The notes beneath the pieces are model-generated. The model made no database searches and had not been told where the DNA came from. It saw only the letters and a program-made list of their open reading frames with translations. The translations under genes and the position numbers were made by a program. A DNA stretch of 6,475 nucleotides from an uncultured Bacillota bacterium (GTDB lineage Bacteria > Bacillota > Clostridia > Peptostreptococcales > Anaerovoracaceae), in NCBI GenBank assembly GCA_946408315.1, contig CAMJRV010000138.1:1-6475 (forward strand), read 5' to 3'. The number at the start of each line of letters is the position of its first letter. Positions within the stretch are counted from its first letter, which is position 1. Below, piece by piece: positions 1 through 6,393 of this stretch.

Positions 1-3
1 TTA

Positions 4-870
4 TTAAGCCATCCGATTTTTGGCGAGCTTAATAAACACAAATGCCAGCGGCACGATGCAGATCAGCAGCAGATACGACATGGACGAAGCCGTGCCGATT
101 TCAAGATAGCGAAACGCCTGCTGATAGATATGATAGCTGATTACTTCGGTCGTCGTTCCCGGCCCTCCCTTTGTGAGGACATAGATCAGGTCGTACGTCT
201 TCAGCGCCGTGATGGAGCGAAGTAAAATTACTACGGCAAACGTCGGCATCATCATGGGAATCGTGCACCGGAAGAATATCTGCATCCTTGACGCTCCATC
301 GATGACAGCCGCCTCATAGGGCTCCGCAGGCAAGGTCACAAGACCGGCCAGGATAATCAGAACCATATACGGCACCTGCTGCCAGACGTCGATAAACATC
401 ACCGTGCCAAGGGCCAGGCCGGAGTCGGCCAGCCATGCTTTCCCGGAAATCCCGAACAGGGATAGTACGTAATTGACGATTCCAAGATTGGAATGAAGCA
501 GCAACCTCCAGGTCAATCCGACTGCGATGGGGGTAATCATCATCGGTACGATGATGATGCTGAAAAAGATGTTCTTTCCTTTGATCTCATTGTTGAGCAG
601 AAGCGCTATGATCAGTCCGAGTATAAATTCAAAGAATACAACTCCTACGGTAAAAATTACCGTCGTAAGCGCAGAGTCGATAAAATACTTGTCCTGCAGC
701 ACACGGATATAGTTGTCCAATCCGACAAAGGAGCCCAGGCCCTTCGTTTTCAAATTGGTATCAAAAAAACTTGTCGTCAGAGAATAGAACATCGGTACGG
801 CGAGCACCAATGCCATAACTACCAGCGACGGGAGCATAAATATGGAAAAATTTTTTCTTCTATCACTCAT
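4..870 (-). CDS. ABC sugar/polyol transporter permease, MalF/UgpA type
   Basis: This is one of the two membrane subunits of a carbohydrate ABC importer (CUT1, MalFG-like class). It forms half of the translocation channel in the cytoplasmic membrane. From the ATG at 870 it has 288 residues and about six hydrophobic segments, starting near residues 10-30, 68-92, 102-125, 152-178, 207-226 and 262-282 (numbered from the TTG one codon upstream). The cytoplasmic EAA loop that docks on the ATPase is clear: E187-A-A, then D192-G193-A, ending at I205-P206. The N-terminal FVGLDNY motif (49-55) and the late LTKGGPGTTTE stretch (233-243) are typical of MalF-type permeases. The start is ambiguous. GAGGAG at 883-888 is 9 nt before a TTG (871-873) and 12 nt before the ATG used here. 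The gene ends in TAATAA at the window edge. A hairpin separates it from the binding-protein gene. The family is certain; the substrate is inferred from context only. Confidence 0.93.
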   Translation of the reverse strand: MSDRRKNFSIFMLPSLVVMALVLAVPMFYSLTTSFFDTNLKTKGLGSFVGLDNYIRVLQDKYFIDSALTTVIFTVGVVFFEFILGLIIALLLNNEIKGKNIFFSIIIVPMMITPIAVGLTWRLLLHSNLGIVNYVLSLFGISGKAWLADSGLALGTVMFIDVWQQVPYMVLIILAGLVTLPAEPYEAAVIDGASRMQIFFRCTIPMMMPTFAVVILLRSITALKTYDLIYVLTKGGPGTTTEVISYHIYQQAFRYLEIGTASSMSYLLLICIVPLAFVFIKLAKNRMA

Positions 871-889
871 CAACTTGCTACACTCCTCA

Positions 890-950
890 TCTGAACGATC
901 GCCTGTACATTGGGCGGGACCGCATTGGATTCCCGCCCAACGCGATCAGA
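890..950 (-). promoter_or_regulatory. GC-rich intercistronic stem-loop between binding-protein and permease genes
   Basis: A perfect 10-bp inverted repeat, TTGGGCGGGA (910-919) and TCCCGCCCAA (931-940), flanks an 11-nt loop. On the minus-strand RNA a weaker outer helix can form between GATCG (943-947) and CGATC (897-901), or alternatively TCTGA (946-950) with TCAGA (890-894). No T tract follows on the minus strand, so this does not look like a simple intrinsic terminator. It begins 12 nt after the stop codon of the binding-protein gene (core stem) and ends just before the permease ribosome binding site. That position suits an RNA-stabilising or partial-readthrough element that keeps binding-protein expression above permease expression. 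The inverted repeat is seen directly; the function is inferred. Confidence 0.7.
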
Positions 951-952
951 GT

Positions 953-2248
953 TTATTCCATGGACTTCATTTCTTCTGCCACAGCGTCCAGGGCCTGCTG
1001 GCTGCTCTTCGTTCCTGCCACGGCTTCTGAAAGCTCTCTGCCCAAAACTTCAATCAATTGAGGCGCATCCGCGATGACCGGAATGATTTTGGAGCTTTCC
1101 ATTATCTGCTGCACCATAACGGTATGCGGATATTTTGCAATGACTTCCGGATCGCTCATAACGTCGCTTCTCGTCGGGGATCCGCCTGCAAGCGCACGTG
1201 CTTTTGCGACATCAAAGGATTCCACCCATTGCAGGAACTTCCATGAAGCTTCCTTGTTGGGCGCGTTGGCCGGAATTGCCCAGCCCCAGCCTGCGTTCAG
1301 AGAGACACCGCCGGGCATCTTGCTCAGCTCGACCTTTCCTGCGACGGAGGACTCTTTGGAGTCGTTGAGCTTCGGAACCATCCAGTTATAGGTTACATAG
1401 GTCGCGGCATTTCCCTGGGCAAACACATTGTAGGCTTCATCAAAGCCAAAGCCCGGAGCACCTGCCGGAGCGGAATTCTTCATGTTGTCCACATAGAGAT
1501 CCAGCGCTTTTACCGCTTCCTTGCTGTTGATCGTAATGCTGCCCTGAGCGTCATAGAAATCGCCTCCGCAGCTGAACAGGTAATTCAGCCATTCCATGGC
1601 GATGGGATCCGGTCTCAGCCCCTGCATGACAGCGCCGGACAGGGACTCGCCCTTTACGCTGGTTATGTATTTGCAAAGTTCAACGTAATCTTCCATGTTG
1701 TCGGGGATTTTGAACTCTTTTCCCGTCTTGCTCTCATAACCGCTCTTCAGTTCGGGGTCCTGGAATACGTCGGTGCGGAATACCAGCCCCAGCATGTAGT
1801 TATAGAACGGGAGCATGTACGTCGTTCCATCCACCTCGCCTACCATTTCCATCATGGAACCGATGTAGGGAGAAGTATCAAAACCGCTTTCCTGAATGTA
1901 CGGTCCCAGATCTTCAAGCCATCCGGCTTTTGCAAATTCACCCGACCAATAGCAATCCACCACGATTACATCGTACGAATTCGTCTTGCTCAGCATCTGG
2001 GTCAGCAGCTTTTCATGCATTGCGGAATAGTTGATCGACTCAACGTTGACCTTAATCCCGGTTTCCGCTTCAAATTTGTCAAGGTTTTGCACTACAAATT
2101 CGGTATCAGGGACAGTTTCCATCAAGATATTGATTGATTTTGGCGCTTCCGCCGAATCGGATCCATTTTTGGCTCCGCAGCCGGCAAAGCTCGTAATCGC
2201 CAGTAAAATTACCAGGACAACGGCCGTCACTTTTGTACACTTCTTCAT
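953..2248 (-). CDS. Carbohydrate ABC transporter substrate-binding lipoprotein (family 1, MalE/UgpB-like)
   Basis: This extracellular, membrane-anchored receptor captures the sugar or polyol and delivers it to the two permeases encoded on either side. The 431-residue precursor begins with a lipoprotein signal peptide: K2-K3, a hydrophobic core at about 8-19, and a lipobox F-A-G-C with the lipidated cysteine at residue 24. A Ser/Ala/Lys-rich linker follows. Family 1 solute-binding features include FEAETGIKV (59-67), YDVIVVDCYW (92-101) in the first lobe, a TYMLPF segment (143-148) before the hinge, GWGWAIPANA near 320-329, and GGSPTR (355-360). The ATG at 2246-2248 has a near-perfect ribosome binding site 5 nt upstream. 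Its length is normal for the family. In most such operons the binding protein is encoded before both permeases; here it lies between them. The substrate is unknown, and a polyol is inferred from the dehydrogenase and kinase genes. Confidence 0.95.
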   Translation of the reverse strand: MKKCTKVTAVVLVILLAITSFAGCGAKNGSDSAEAPKSINILMETVPDTEFVVQNLDKFEAETGIKVNVESINYSAMHEKLLTQMLSKTNSYDVIVVDCYWSGEFAKAGWLEDLGPYIQESGFDTSPYIGSMMEMVGEVDGTTYMLPFYNYMLGLVFRTDVFQDPELKSGYESKTGKEFKIPDNMEDYVELCKYITSVKGESLSGAVMQGLRPDPIAMEWLNYLFSCGGDFYDAQGSITINSKEAVKALDLYVDNMKNSAPAGAPGFGFDEAYNVFAQGNAATYVTYNWMVPKLNDSKESSVAGKVELSKMPGGVSLNAGWGWAIPANAPNKEASWKFLQWVESFDVAKARALAGGSPTRSDVMSDPEVIAKYPHTVMVQQIMESSKIIPVIADAPQLIEVLGRELSEAVAGTKSSQQALDAVAEEMKSME

Positions 2249-2253
2249 AATTA

Positions 2254-2260
2254 CCTCCTC
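2254..2260 (-). promoter_or_regulatory. Strong ribosome binding site of the binding-protein gene
   Basis: The minus strand reads GAGGAGG followed by TAATT and the ATG, which is an almost complete complement to the 3' end of Gram-positive 16S rRNA at good spacing. It is the best ribosome binding site in the operon, which fits the need for more binding protein than permease. The 53-nt gap upstream contains TATAAA (2272-2277) but no convincing -35 hexamer, so I do not call a separate promoter. Confidence 0.75.
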
Positions 2261-2301
2261 GTATTTTTTCGTTTATACACAAATCACGAATTTGACTGTG
2301 C

Positions 2302-3123
2302 CTATTTAACCGACCCGAAGGTCAGTCCGTTGACAAGATACTTTTTAATAAATACGGATAAAACGATTACGGGTAAAATAGCGATGATCGTCGAAGCGCA
2401 TAACTCTGCAATCATGACCCCTTGCTGGGTTTCCATATTGGCGATGGCAACCGGCAGCGTTCTGGTCTTCAATCCCGTTAAATTCAACGCAAACATAAAT
2501 TCATTCCAGGATACGATAAAGCTGTATACGGAGGTTGCCATGGCTCCCGGAGCGGCCAAGGGCAAAACAATTTTGTAATACGCCTGGAGCTTTGTGCATC
2601 CGTCTATTTCGCAGGCCTCCTCCAGCTCCTTGGGAATGCCCTCAAAGAAGCTGATCAGCATCCAGATCACATAGGGCAGGTTGAAGGTCAGGTAAGCCGT
2701 CACAAGTGCAAATATCGAATCGTCTAGTCCCATGGTCTTTATGATCAGCGACAGCGGAATGACCATGACCACGGGAGGTATCATCTGCGTCATAAGAATC
2801 GCAAGCTTGATACGGTTCCCTTTGGAAAACCGCGCGATCCAGTAAGCCGCCATGGCTCCGAACAGGACGGATACAATCGTCGTCAGAAGGGCGACGATGA
2901 AGCTGTTCAGAAAATAGCTCGAAAATGGATTGTTGTTGAATATGTTATAGTAGTTTTCCAGGGTGAGCGTCGCCGACCAGTTGGGCGGAATCTTATAAGC
3001 CTCCAATTTGGTGATAAGCGACGTTCTGAAAATCCACAGCAGCGGCAAGAGGAAAAACAGTGTTGCTATTGTAAGGCCGACATAAATCGCAAGTGTCTCA
3101 AATCGTGTTCTTTTCTTATACAT
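2302..3123 (-). CDS. ABC sugar/polyol transporter permease, MalG/UgpE type
   Basis: This is the second membrane subunit of the importer, pairing with the MalF-type permease to form the channel. It has 273 residues with about six hydrophobic segments near 11-33, 72-96, 105-128, 138-160, 190-212 and 240-260. The EAA loop for the ATPase runs from E169-A170 through D174-G175 to L187-P188. Other MalG-type marks are SWNEFMFAL (205-213) and the C-terminal KYLVNGLTFGSVK (261-273), which is the usual end of this subfamily. The ATG at 3121-3123 is preceded by AAGGAG only 4 nt away, with a further GGGAGG upstream. It lies 40 nt after the phosphatase stop codon and 53 nt before the binding-protein gene, so co-transcription is likely. 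It ends with TAG. The family is certain; the specific substrate is unknown. Confidence 0.94.
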   Translation of the reverse strand: MYKKRTRFETLAIYVGLTIATLFFLLPLLWIFRTSLITKLEAYKIPPNWSATLTLENYYNIFNNNPFSSYFLNSFIVALLTTIVSVLFGAMAAYWIARFSKGNRIKLAILMTQMIPPVVMVIPLSLIIKTMGLDDSIFALVTAYLTFNLPYVIWMLISFFEGIPKELEEACEIDGCTKLQAYYKIVLPLAAPGAMATSVYSFIVSWNEFMFALNLTGLKTRTLPVAIANMETQQGVMIAELCASTIIAILPVIVLSVFIKKYLVNGLTFGSVK

Positions 3124-3127
3124 ACAA

Positions 3128-3144
3128 CTCCTTAAACACCTCCC
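3128..3144 (-). promoter_or_regulatory. Tandem Shine-Dalgarno sequences before the MalG-type permease
   Basis: Two purine-rich ribosome binding motifs stand in front of the ATG at 3121-3123: AAGGAG at 3128-3133, with a rather short 4-nt spacer, and GGGAGG at about 3139-3144, roughly 15 nt away. The near one supports the annotated start. The far one could act as a ribosome standby site, which is an inference. Confidence 0.5.
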
Positions 3145-3163
3145 AAGGTAAAATCATAGCGCG

Positions 3164-3919
3164 TTAAAAAATAATTTGCTCCAGGCTGTCCACGATCCAG
3201 GGAGTGAACTGCCGCATCCTTTCTTTCATTTCCGGATCCCCGGTCACTCCGATCCCGATGCTCCCGGCCGCTTCCGCCATGGAAACATCCAGATAAGAGT
3301 CGCCGACCATTACCATCTTTGACGTCTCAATCCTGGTGATTGCCGAGATCCTGTCGAGCATTTCCCGATCCGGCTTCCCCCGTGACACATCCGCCGGTGT
3401 GATTACAAAATCCAGGGACTCCCATCGGTCAAACATCCGAATCGAGGTTTTGACACGGTCGCAGGTATCAGAGGTTGCAATCCCATAAGGCACCCTCTTT
3501 TCCCGCAGCCTCTCGAATATCCCGGGAAACCCCTCCAGCGGCTTCAACGCTTTCTCCAGATTCAAATCCCGATCCCCCAGATCAAAGACTTCCCGCGCGA
3601 TATCCCGCGCCTCGGACCAGGAAAGGCCGGCATGTTCGGCCAGAAACCCTGCCGTCACAGCAATTTCTTCTCCTACGGAAGCCGCCGCCAACACACCGAC
3701 AGGATTCACCCGATATATCTTCGCGGGGTCCGGCTCTGCGCCCATGGCCTTCAGCCATTGACCGGCAAGCTCTTTGCTGCCGGACAGGCGGGAGAAATGT
3801 TTTGCTCTCGAAGCTGCAAGCTCTGCCCAGAAGGTTTCGCTGTCAAACAGGAGACCGTCTTTGTCAAAGACAAACAGTTCCGCCTGCAGCGTTTCTCCCA
3901 GAACCTGAAACTGCATCAT
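3164..3919 (-). CDS. HAD-superfamily hydrolase, phosphoglycolate/beta-phosphoglucomutase-like (probable sugar phosphatase)
   Basis: This is a cytoplasmic, probably Mg-dependent phosphatase of the haloacid dehalogenase superfamily, subfamily I with a helical cap. From the ATG at 3917-3919 it has 251 residues and all four HAD motifs: motif I FVFDKDGLLFDSE with nucleophile D19 and acid/base D21; motif II around T149-S150 (GIATSD); motif III K182 (GKPD); motif IV G206-D207 with D211 (GDSYLD). Residues about 28-110 form the cap, which sets substrate choice. The start is fixed by an ATGA overlap with the dehydrogenase stop codon, which suggests translational coupling; GGAGGT (3931-3936) lies 11 nt upstream, within the dehydrogenase gene. 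The reading frame stays open to 4024, but that extension is Arg/Cys-rich, lies inside the dehydrogenase gene and is rejected. Likely roles are dephosphorylating a pathway intermediate or clearing a dead-end sugar phosphate. A mutase role is less likely but not excluded. Confidence 0.9.
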   Translation of the reverse strand: MMQFQVLGETLQAELFVFDKDGLLFDSETFWAELAASRAKHFSRLSGSKELAGQWLKAMGAEPDPAKIYRVNPVGVLAAASVGEEIAVTAGFLAEHAGLSWSEARDIAREVFDLGDRDLNLEKALKPLEGFPGIFERLREKRVPYGIATSDTCDRVKTSIRMFDRWESLDFVITPADVSRGKPDREMLDRISAITRIETSKMVMVGDSYLDVSMAEAAGSIGIGVTGDPEMKERMRQFTPWIVDSLEQIIF

Positions 3920-4701
3920 ACGATATTCGCACCTCCGGCAATATTCATCGCCTCTCCCGTCACGAATTTGGCCTGGGGGGAGATGAGATATCCTACGACG
4001 TCCGCAACGTCTTCCGGATAGCACAGACGTCCGAGGGGCGTCAAATCTATGTATCCCTGGCTTACCTCTTGCGGAGTCATATTGCGAAGCTCTGCCTCCC
4101 AGACGACTTCTCTGTCCTGCATGCTCGTCTTTACAAAGCCCGGGCAGACGCAGTTCACGGTAATTTGATACGGCGCCAGCTCAATCGCGGCGGCCTTTGT
4201 AAATCCTACCACTGCAAATTTGGACGCAGAGTAGTGAACCAGGAGAGGCGCTGCTTTTACCGCCGCCATCGACGCGGTGTTGACGATCCTGCCGCCCTTC
4301 TTTTTCATCAGGGGAATCGCCGCCTGGGTTACCAGAAACATTCCCTTCATATTGACGTTGAAATTGAAATCCCATTCTTCCTCGGTCAGATTTTCCAGCT
4401 TCTGCATCGTAGAAACACCCGCATTGTTCATAAGGATATTCAGGCTCCCATACGTTTCCCCGACGTACGACATAACCTTGTGGACCTCTGCCTTTTTGGT
4501 CACGTCAAGCGCAATGGCCTCGTGGGTTTGATTGCCGGTCGGATTTGCCAGTAAGCTCACGGTTTCCCGCGCTGATTCCAGATTCAGATCTGTCACGATT
4601 ACGCTTGCCCCCAGCTCCGAAAACCGGATTGCGATTGCCCTTCCGATTCCTGTTCCGGCGCCTGTGATCAGCGCAAGCTCTCCTGCATTTGGTGTGTACA
4701 T
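3916..4701 (-). CDS. Short-chain dehydrogenase/reductase (SDR), probable NAD-dependent polyol dehydrogenase
   Basis: This cytoplasmic oxidoreductase interconverts a hydroxyl and a keto group with a nicotinamide cofactor. From the ATG at 4699-4701 it has 261 residues, normal for a classical SDR. The Rossmann motif TGAGTGIG covers residues 13-20. D38 at the end of the second beta strand points to NAD(H) rather than NADP(H). D66, NNAG (92-95) and the full catalytic set N117, S144, Y157 and K161 (YSASK) are present, followed by P187-G188 and T192. The C-terminal GGANIV is typical. GAGAGG at 4711-4716 lies 9 nt before this ATG and 19 nt separate it from the kinase stop codon. An in-frame ATG at 4815 would overlap the kinase by 95 bases and is rejected. 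Next to a FGGY kinase and a sugar importer, polyol-to-ketose oxidation is the most likely role. Substrate and product are inferred. Confidence 0.93.
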   Translation of the reverse strand: MYTPNAGELALITGAGTGIGRAIAIRFSELGASVIVTDLNLESARETVSLLANPTGNQTHEAIALDVTKKAEVHKVMSYVGETYGSLNILMNNAGVSTMQKLENLTEEEWDFNFNVNMKGMFLVTQAAIPLMKKKGGRIVNTASMAAVKAAPLLVHYSASKFAVVGFTKAAAIELAPYQITVNCVCPGFVKTSMQDREVVWEAELRNMTPQEVSQGYIDLTPLGRLCYPEDVADVVGYLISPQAKFVTGEAMNIAGGANIV

Positions 4702-4720
4702 GGTCGTTTTCCTCTCTTTC

Positions 4721-6223
4721 TTACTTTGGATAGACGTTCTGCAGCTTTGCAAAGGAGGGCTGCAGCTGTTTATAGATATCGCGGTAGATTTCATAAGATT
4801 TGTTGTATATTTCAACAGCGTCGGAATTTGGTTCGTATATTCTTCTGTCTATCAGGAATTTATGGATTTCGTCCCACTCTTTAAACATGCCTGTGCTTTT
4901 TCCGGCCAGGAATGCAACGCCCAGAGCAGATCCGGGGTGGGAAGGAAAGGAAATGATCGTATGACCGAGCACATCGGCGGCAATCTGACACCAAAACTTG
5001 CTTTTGGCGCCGCCGTTTGTCGCCATGATCTGCTTTGGCTCGTATCCCGCCTTCCGAATCACTTCGATATGATGACGGAAACCGTATATGACAGCCTCTA
5101 AAATTGCTCTGAAAATATGAGCCTTTGTATGGGACAGTGTCAAGCCAAACAGAACTCCTCTGGCGGTCGGATCGAAAATCGGTGTTTTTTCACCAAGAAA
5201 ATAAGGAAGAATGACGAGCCCTTCTGATGCGGGCGGCACTTTTTCGGCCTGGGCATCCAGCTCTTTAAAAACAGATGGAGAATTGCATTCCAGAATATCG
5301 TTGGTAAACCATTTCACCAGCGAACCGCTGGCGGCCATGCAGCCATTCAGAAGATATTTTTCCGGAACGATATGATAATCAAAGAAAAGTTCTTTACTTG
5401 TGGCAATCTCTTCCACGCAGTACAGGATGTCTCCGGCTCCGCCGAATTTGATCAGAAGATCTCCATTCTGCGTAATTCCGGCTGCCAAGGTCGATGCGAC
5501 GTGATCCGCACTTCCTGCGATGACAGGGATCCCCCCAGGAAGGCCCAGTTCCGCCTCCAGTTCCGGCAGCGTCGTCCCGACGACGTTCATGGATTCGTTC
5601 ACCTGGGGAAGCCAGCCTGCATCGATGCCAACCGACACGAGATCTTCTGCAATCCATTCGTTTGTATGGATGTCGTAGGCGCCGCTTTCAACGGCCCAGT
5701 TGATTTCAAGAGACGCAGCCCCGGTCAGCTTATAGACGGCAAAGTCATAGGAACCCATAATCTTGTCGATTTTTTCCCATGCTTCCGGCTCGTTTTCCTT
5801 CACCCAGAGCAGGCGAGGCAGGATGTGCTGCTGATTTGTGGTTCCGCCTGTACGCAGGAATAGGGTTTCCTGATCGATCATGCTCTTTATTCTCTCGATC
5901 TGATCGATGGCTCTGGCGTCATTTTGCTGAATCGTATTTCGGATCGGATCTCCATTCTTATCTAAAAGCACGATTGCAGGAACCATGCCGCTGCAGCCGA
6001 TCGCAGAAATCTTTTCCGCCTTGTCCGCATTTCTTCCCATGATTTCCGAAACTGCGGCTTTAATATTTTTCCACCAGACGTTCGCGTCTTCTTCCGCCCA
6101 ATTCGGATAAGGAGACAATAGATCATGATATGCTGTCGCCTCATCAACAATTCCTTCGTTCGATACCAGAACCACCTTTACCGAAGTCGTTCCCACGTCA
6201 ATTCCCAAGACATATCCTTGCAT
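4721..6223 (-). CDS. FGGY-family carbohydrate kinase, xylulokinase-like
   Basis: This cytoplasmic kinase transfers phosphate from ATP to a sugar, most likely the ketose made by the neighbouring dehydrogenase. It is 500 residues long, the normal FGGY length. Seen in order are the phosphate-binding GIDVGTTSVK (7-16) with D9, NWAEEDANVWW (41-51), the FGGY N-terminal core GCSGMVPAIVLLD (76-88), QQNDARA (99-105), AGSADHVAS (236-244) with predicted catalytic base D240, PYFLGEKTPIFDPTARG (340-356), GGAKSKFWCQIAADVLG (404-420), and the ATP-site GSALGVAFLAG (431-441). The ATG at 6221-6223 has AGAGAGGA 7 nt upstream and a leader of about 40 nt from the predicted promoter. An in-frame ATG at 6283 lies between the -35 and -10 boxes and cannot be used from this promoter; one at 6250 has no good ribosome site. 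It is the first gene of the operon. The sugar-binding loop differs from true D-xylulokinase, so no symbol is given. Confidence 0.93.
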   Translation of the reverse strand: MQGYVLGIDVGTTSVKVVLVSNEGIVDEATAYHDLLSPYPNWAEEDANVWWKNIKAAVSEIMGRNADKAEKISAIGCSGMVPAIVLLDKNGDPIRNTIQQNDARAIDQIERIKSMIDQETLFLRTGGTTNQQHILPRLLWVKENEPEAWEKIDKIMGSYDFAVYKLTGAASLEINWAVESGAYDIHTNEWIAEDLVSVGIDAGWLPQVNESMNVVGTTLPELEAELGLPGGIPVIAGSADHVASTLAAGITQNGDLLIKFGGAGDILYCVEEIATSKELFFDYHIVPEKYLLNGCMAASGSLVKWFTNDILECNSPSVFKELDAQAEKVPPASEGLVILPYFLGEKTPIFDPTARGVLFGLTLSHTKAHIFRAILEAVIYGFRHHIEVIRKAGYEPKQIMATNGGAKSKFWCQIAADVLGHTIISFPSHPGSALGVAFLAGKSTGMFKEWDEIHKFLIDRRIYEPNSDAVEIYNKSYEIYRDIYKQLQPSFAKLQNVYPK

Positions 6224-6267
6224 AACTGTATCCTCTCTCGTATTTTGCATTATCTTTTTACAGTATA

Positions 6268-6296
6268 AATATATATTTCTCATCGCCTCACGTCAA
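6268..6296 (-). promoter_or_regulatory. Predicted sigma-A promoter of the operon
   Basis: On the minus strand TTGACG (6291-6296) and TATATT (6268-6273) are separated by exactly 17 nt. This matches five of six consensus bases in each hexamer. Transcription would start near 6260-6262, leaving a leader of about 40 nt before the kinase ATG with its ribosome site at 6231-6238. A 12-bp perfect palindrome, AAATATATATTT (6267-6278), covers the -10 box; it could be an operator half or simply AT richness. Confidence 0.7.
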
Positions 6297-6303
6297 CAAA
6301 ATA

Positions 6304-6334
6304 TTTCATTTTTCTTCAAATTTATTTCAATAAA
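6304..6334 (-). promoter_or_regulatory. Possible activator-binding region upstream of the promoter (phased TGAA repeats)
   Basis: Immediately upstream of the -35 box the minus strand has TGAAA (6304-6308), TGAAG (6314-6318) and TGAAA (6325-6329), spaced 10 and 11 bp apart, about one helical turn each. The outermost copy overlaps an inverted repeat, TTTATT-2 nt-AATAAA (6321-6334). The repeats are real, but the area is very AT-rich and chance is possible. No regulator gene lies in the window. The rest of the leader between 6335 and 6393 is AT-rich, with no gene or other element that I can support. Confidence 0.3.
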
Positions 6335-6393
6335 TGACATTAAAACCATAATAAGATTCATATTATATCATTTTAATTCATATTTCGCTTTCC

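Noticed and set aside
493..894. Plus-strand open frames opposite the MalF-type permease
   Set aside because: They are antisense shadows: no ribosome site was apparent and the composition is Lys/Arg/Gln-rich without domains.
2249..2301. Separate promoter for the binding-protein gene
   Set aside because: TATAAA is present at 2272-2277, but no -35-like hexamer lies at 16-18 nt, so this cannot be supported.
3920..4024. N-terminal extension of the phosphatase gene
   Set aside because: It would overlap the dehydrogenase by more than 100 bases and adds an Arg/Cys-rich tail not found in HAD proteins. The ATG at 3917-3919 gives the normal length.
3475..4554. Long plus-strand open frame of about 360 codons
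   Set aside because: It runs antisense across the phosphatase and dehydrogenase genes, both of which have full family motifs. Its translation is low-complexity (Arg/His/Pro-rich) with no recognisable domain.
4702..4815. N-terminal extension of the dehydrogenase gene
   Set aside because: It overlaps the kinase C-terminus, while the ATG at 4699-4701 has its own ribosome site and places the Rossmann motif at the usual position.
4532..5101. Plus-strand open frame of 189 codons opposite the dehydrogenase start and kinase end
   Set aside because: It is antisense to two well-supported genes and has no recognisable motif.
6224..6283. Longer kinase N-terminus starting at 6283 or 6250
   Set aside because: The 6283 ATG lies within the promoter spacer and the 6250 ATG lacks a good ribosome site. 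The 6223 start puts the phosphate-binding motif at residue 7, as in other FGGY kinases.
6362..6367. Second promoter around TATAAT
   Set aside because: It is a perfect -10 hexamer on the minus strand, but the sequence 17 nt upstream (AAGCGA) is a poor -35, and it lies in AT-rich DNA.
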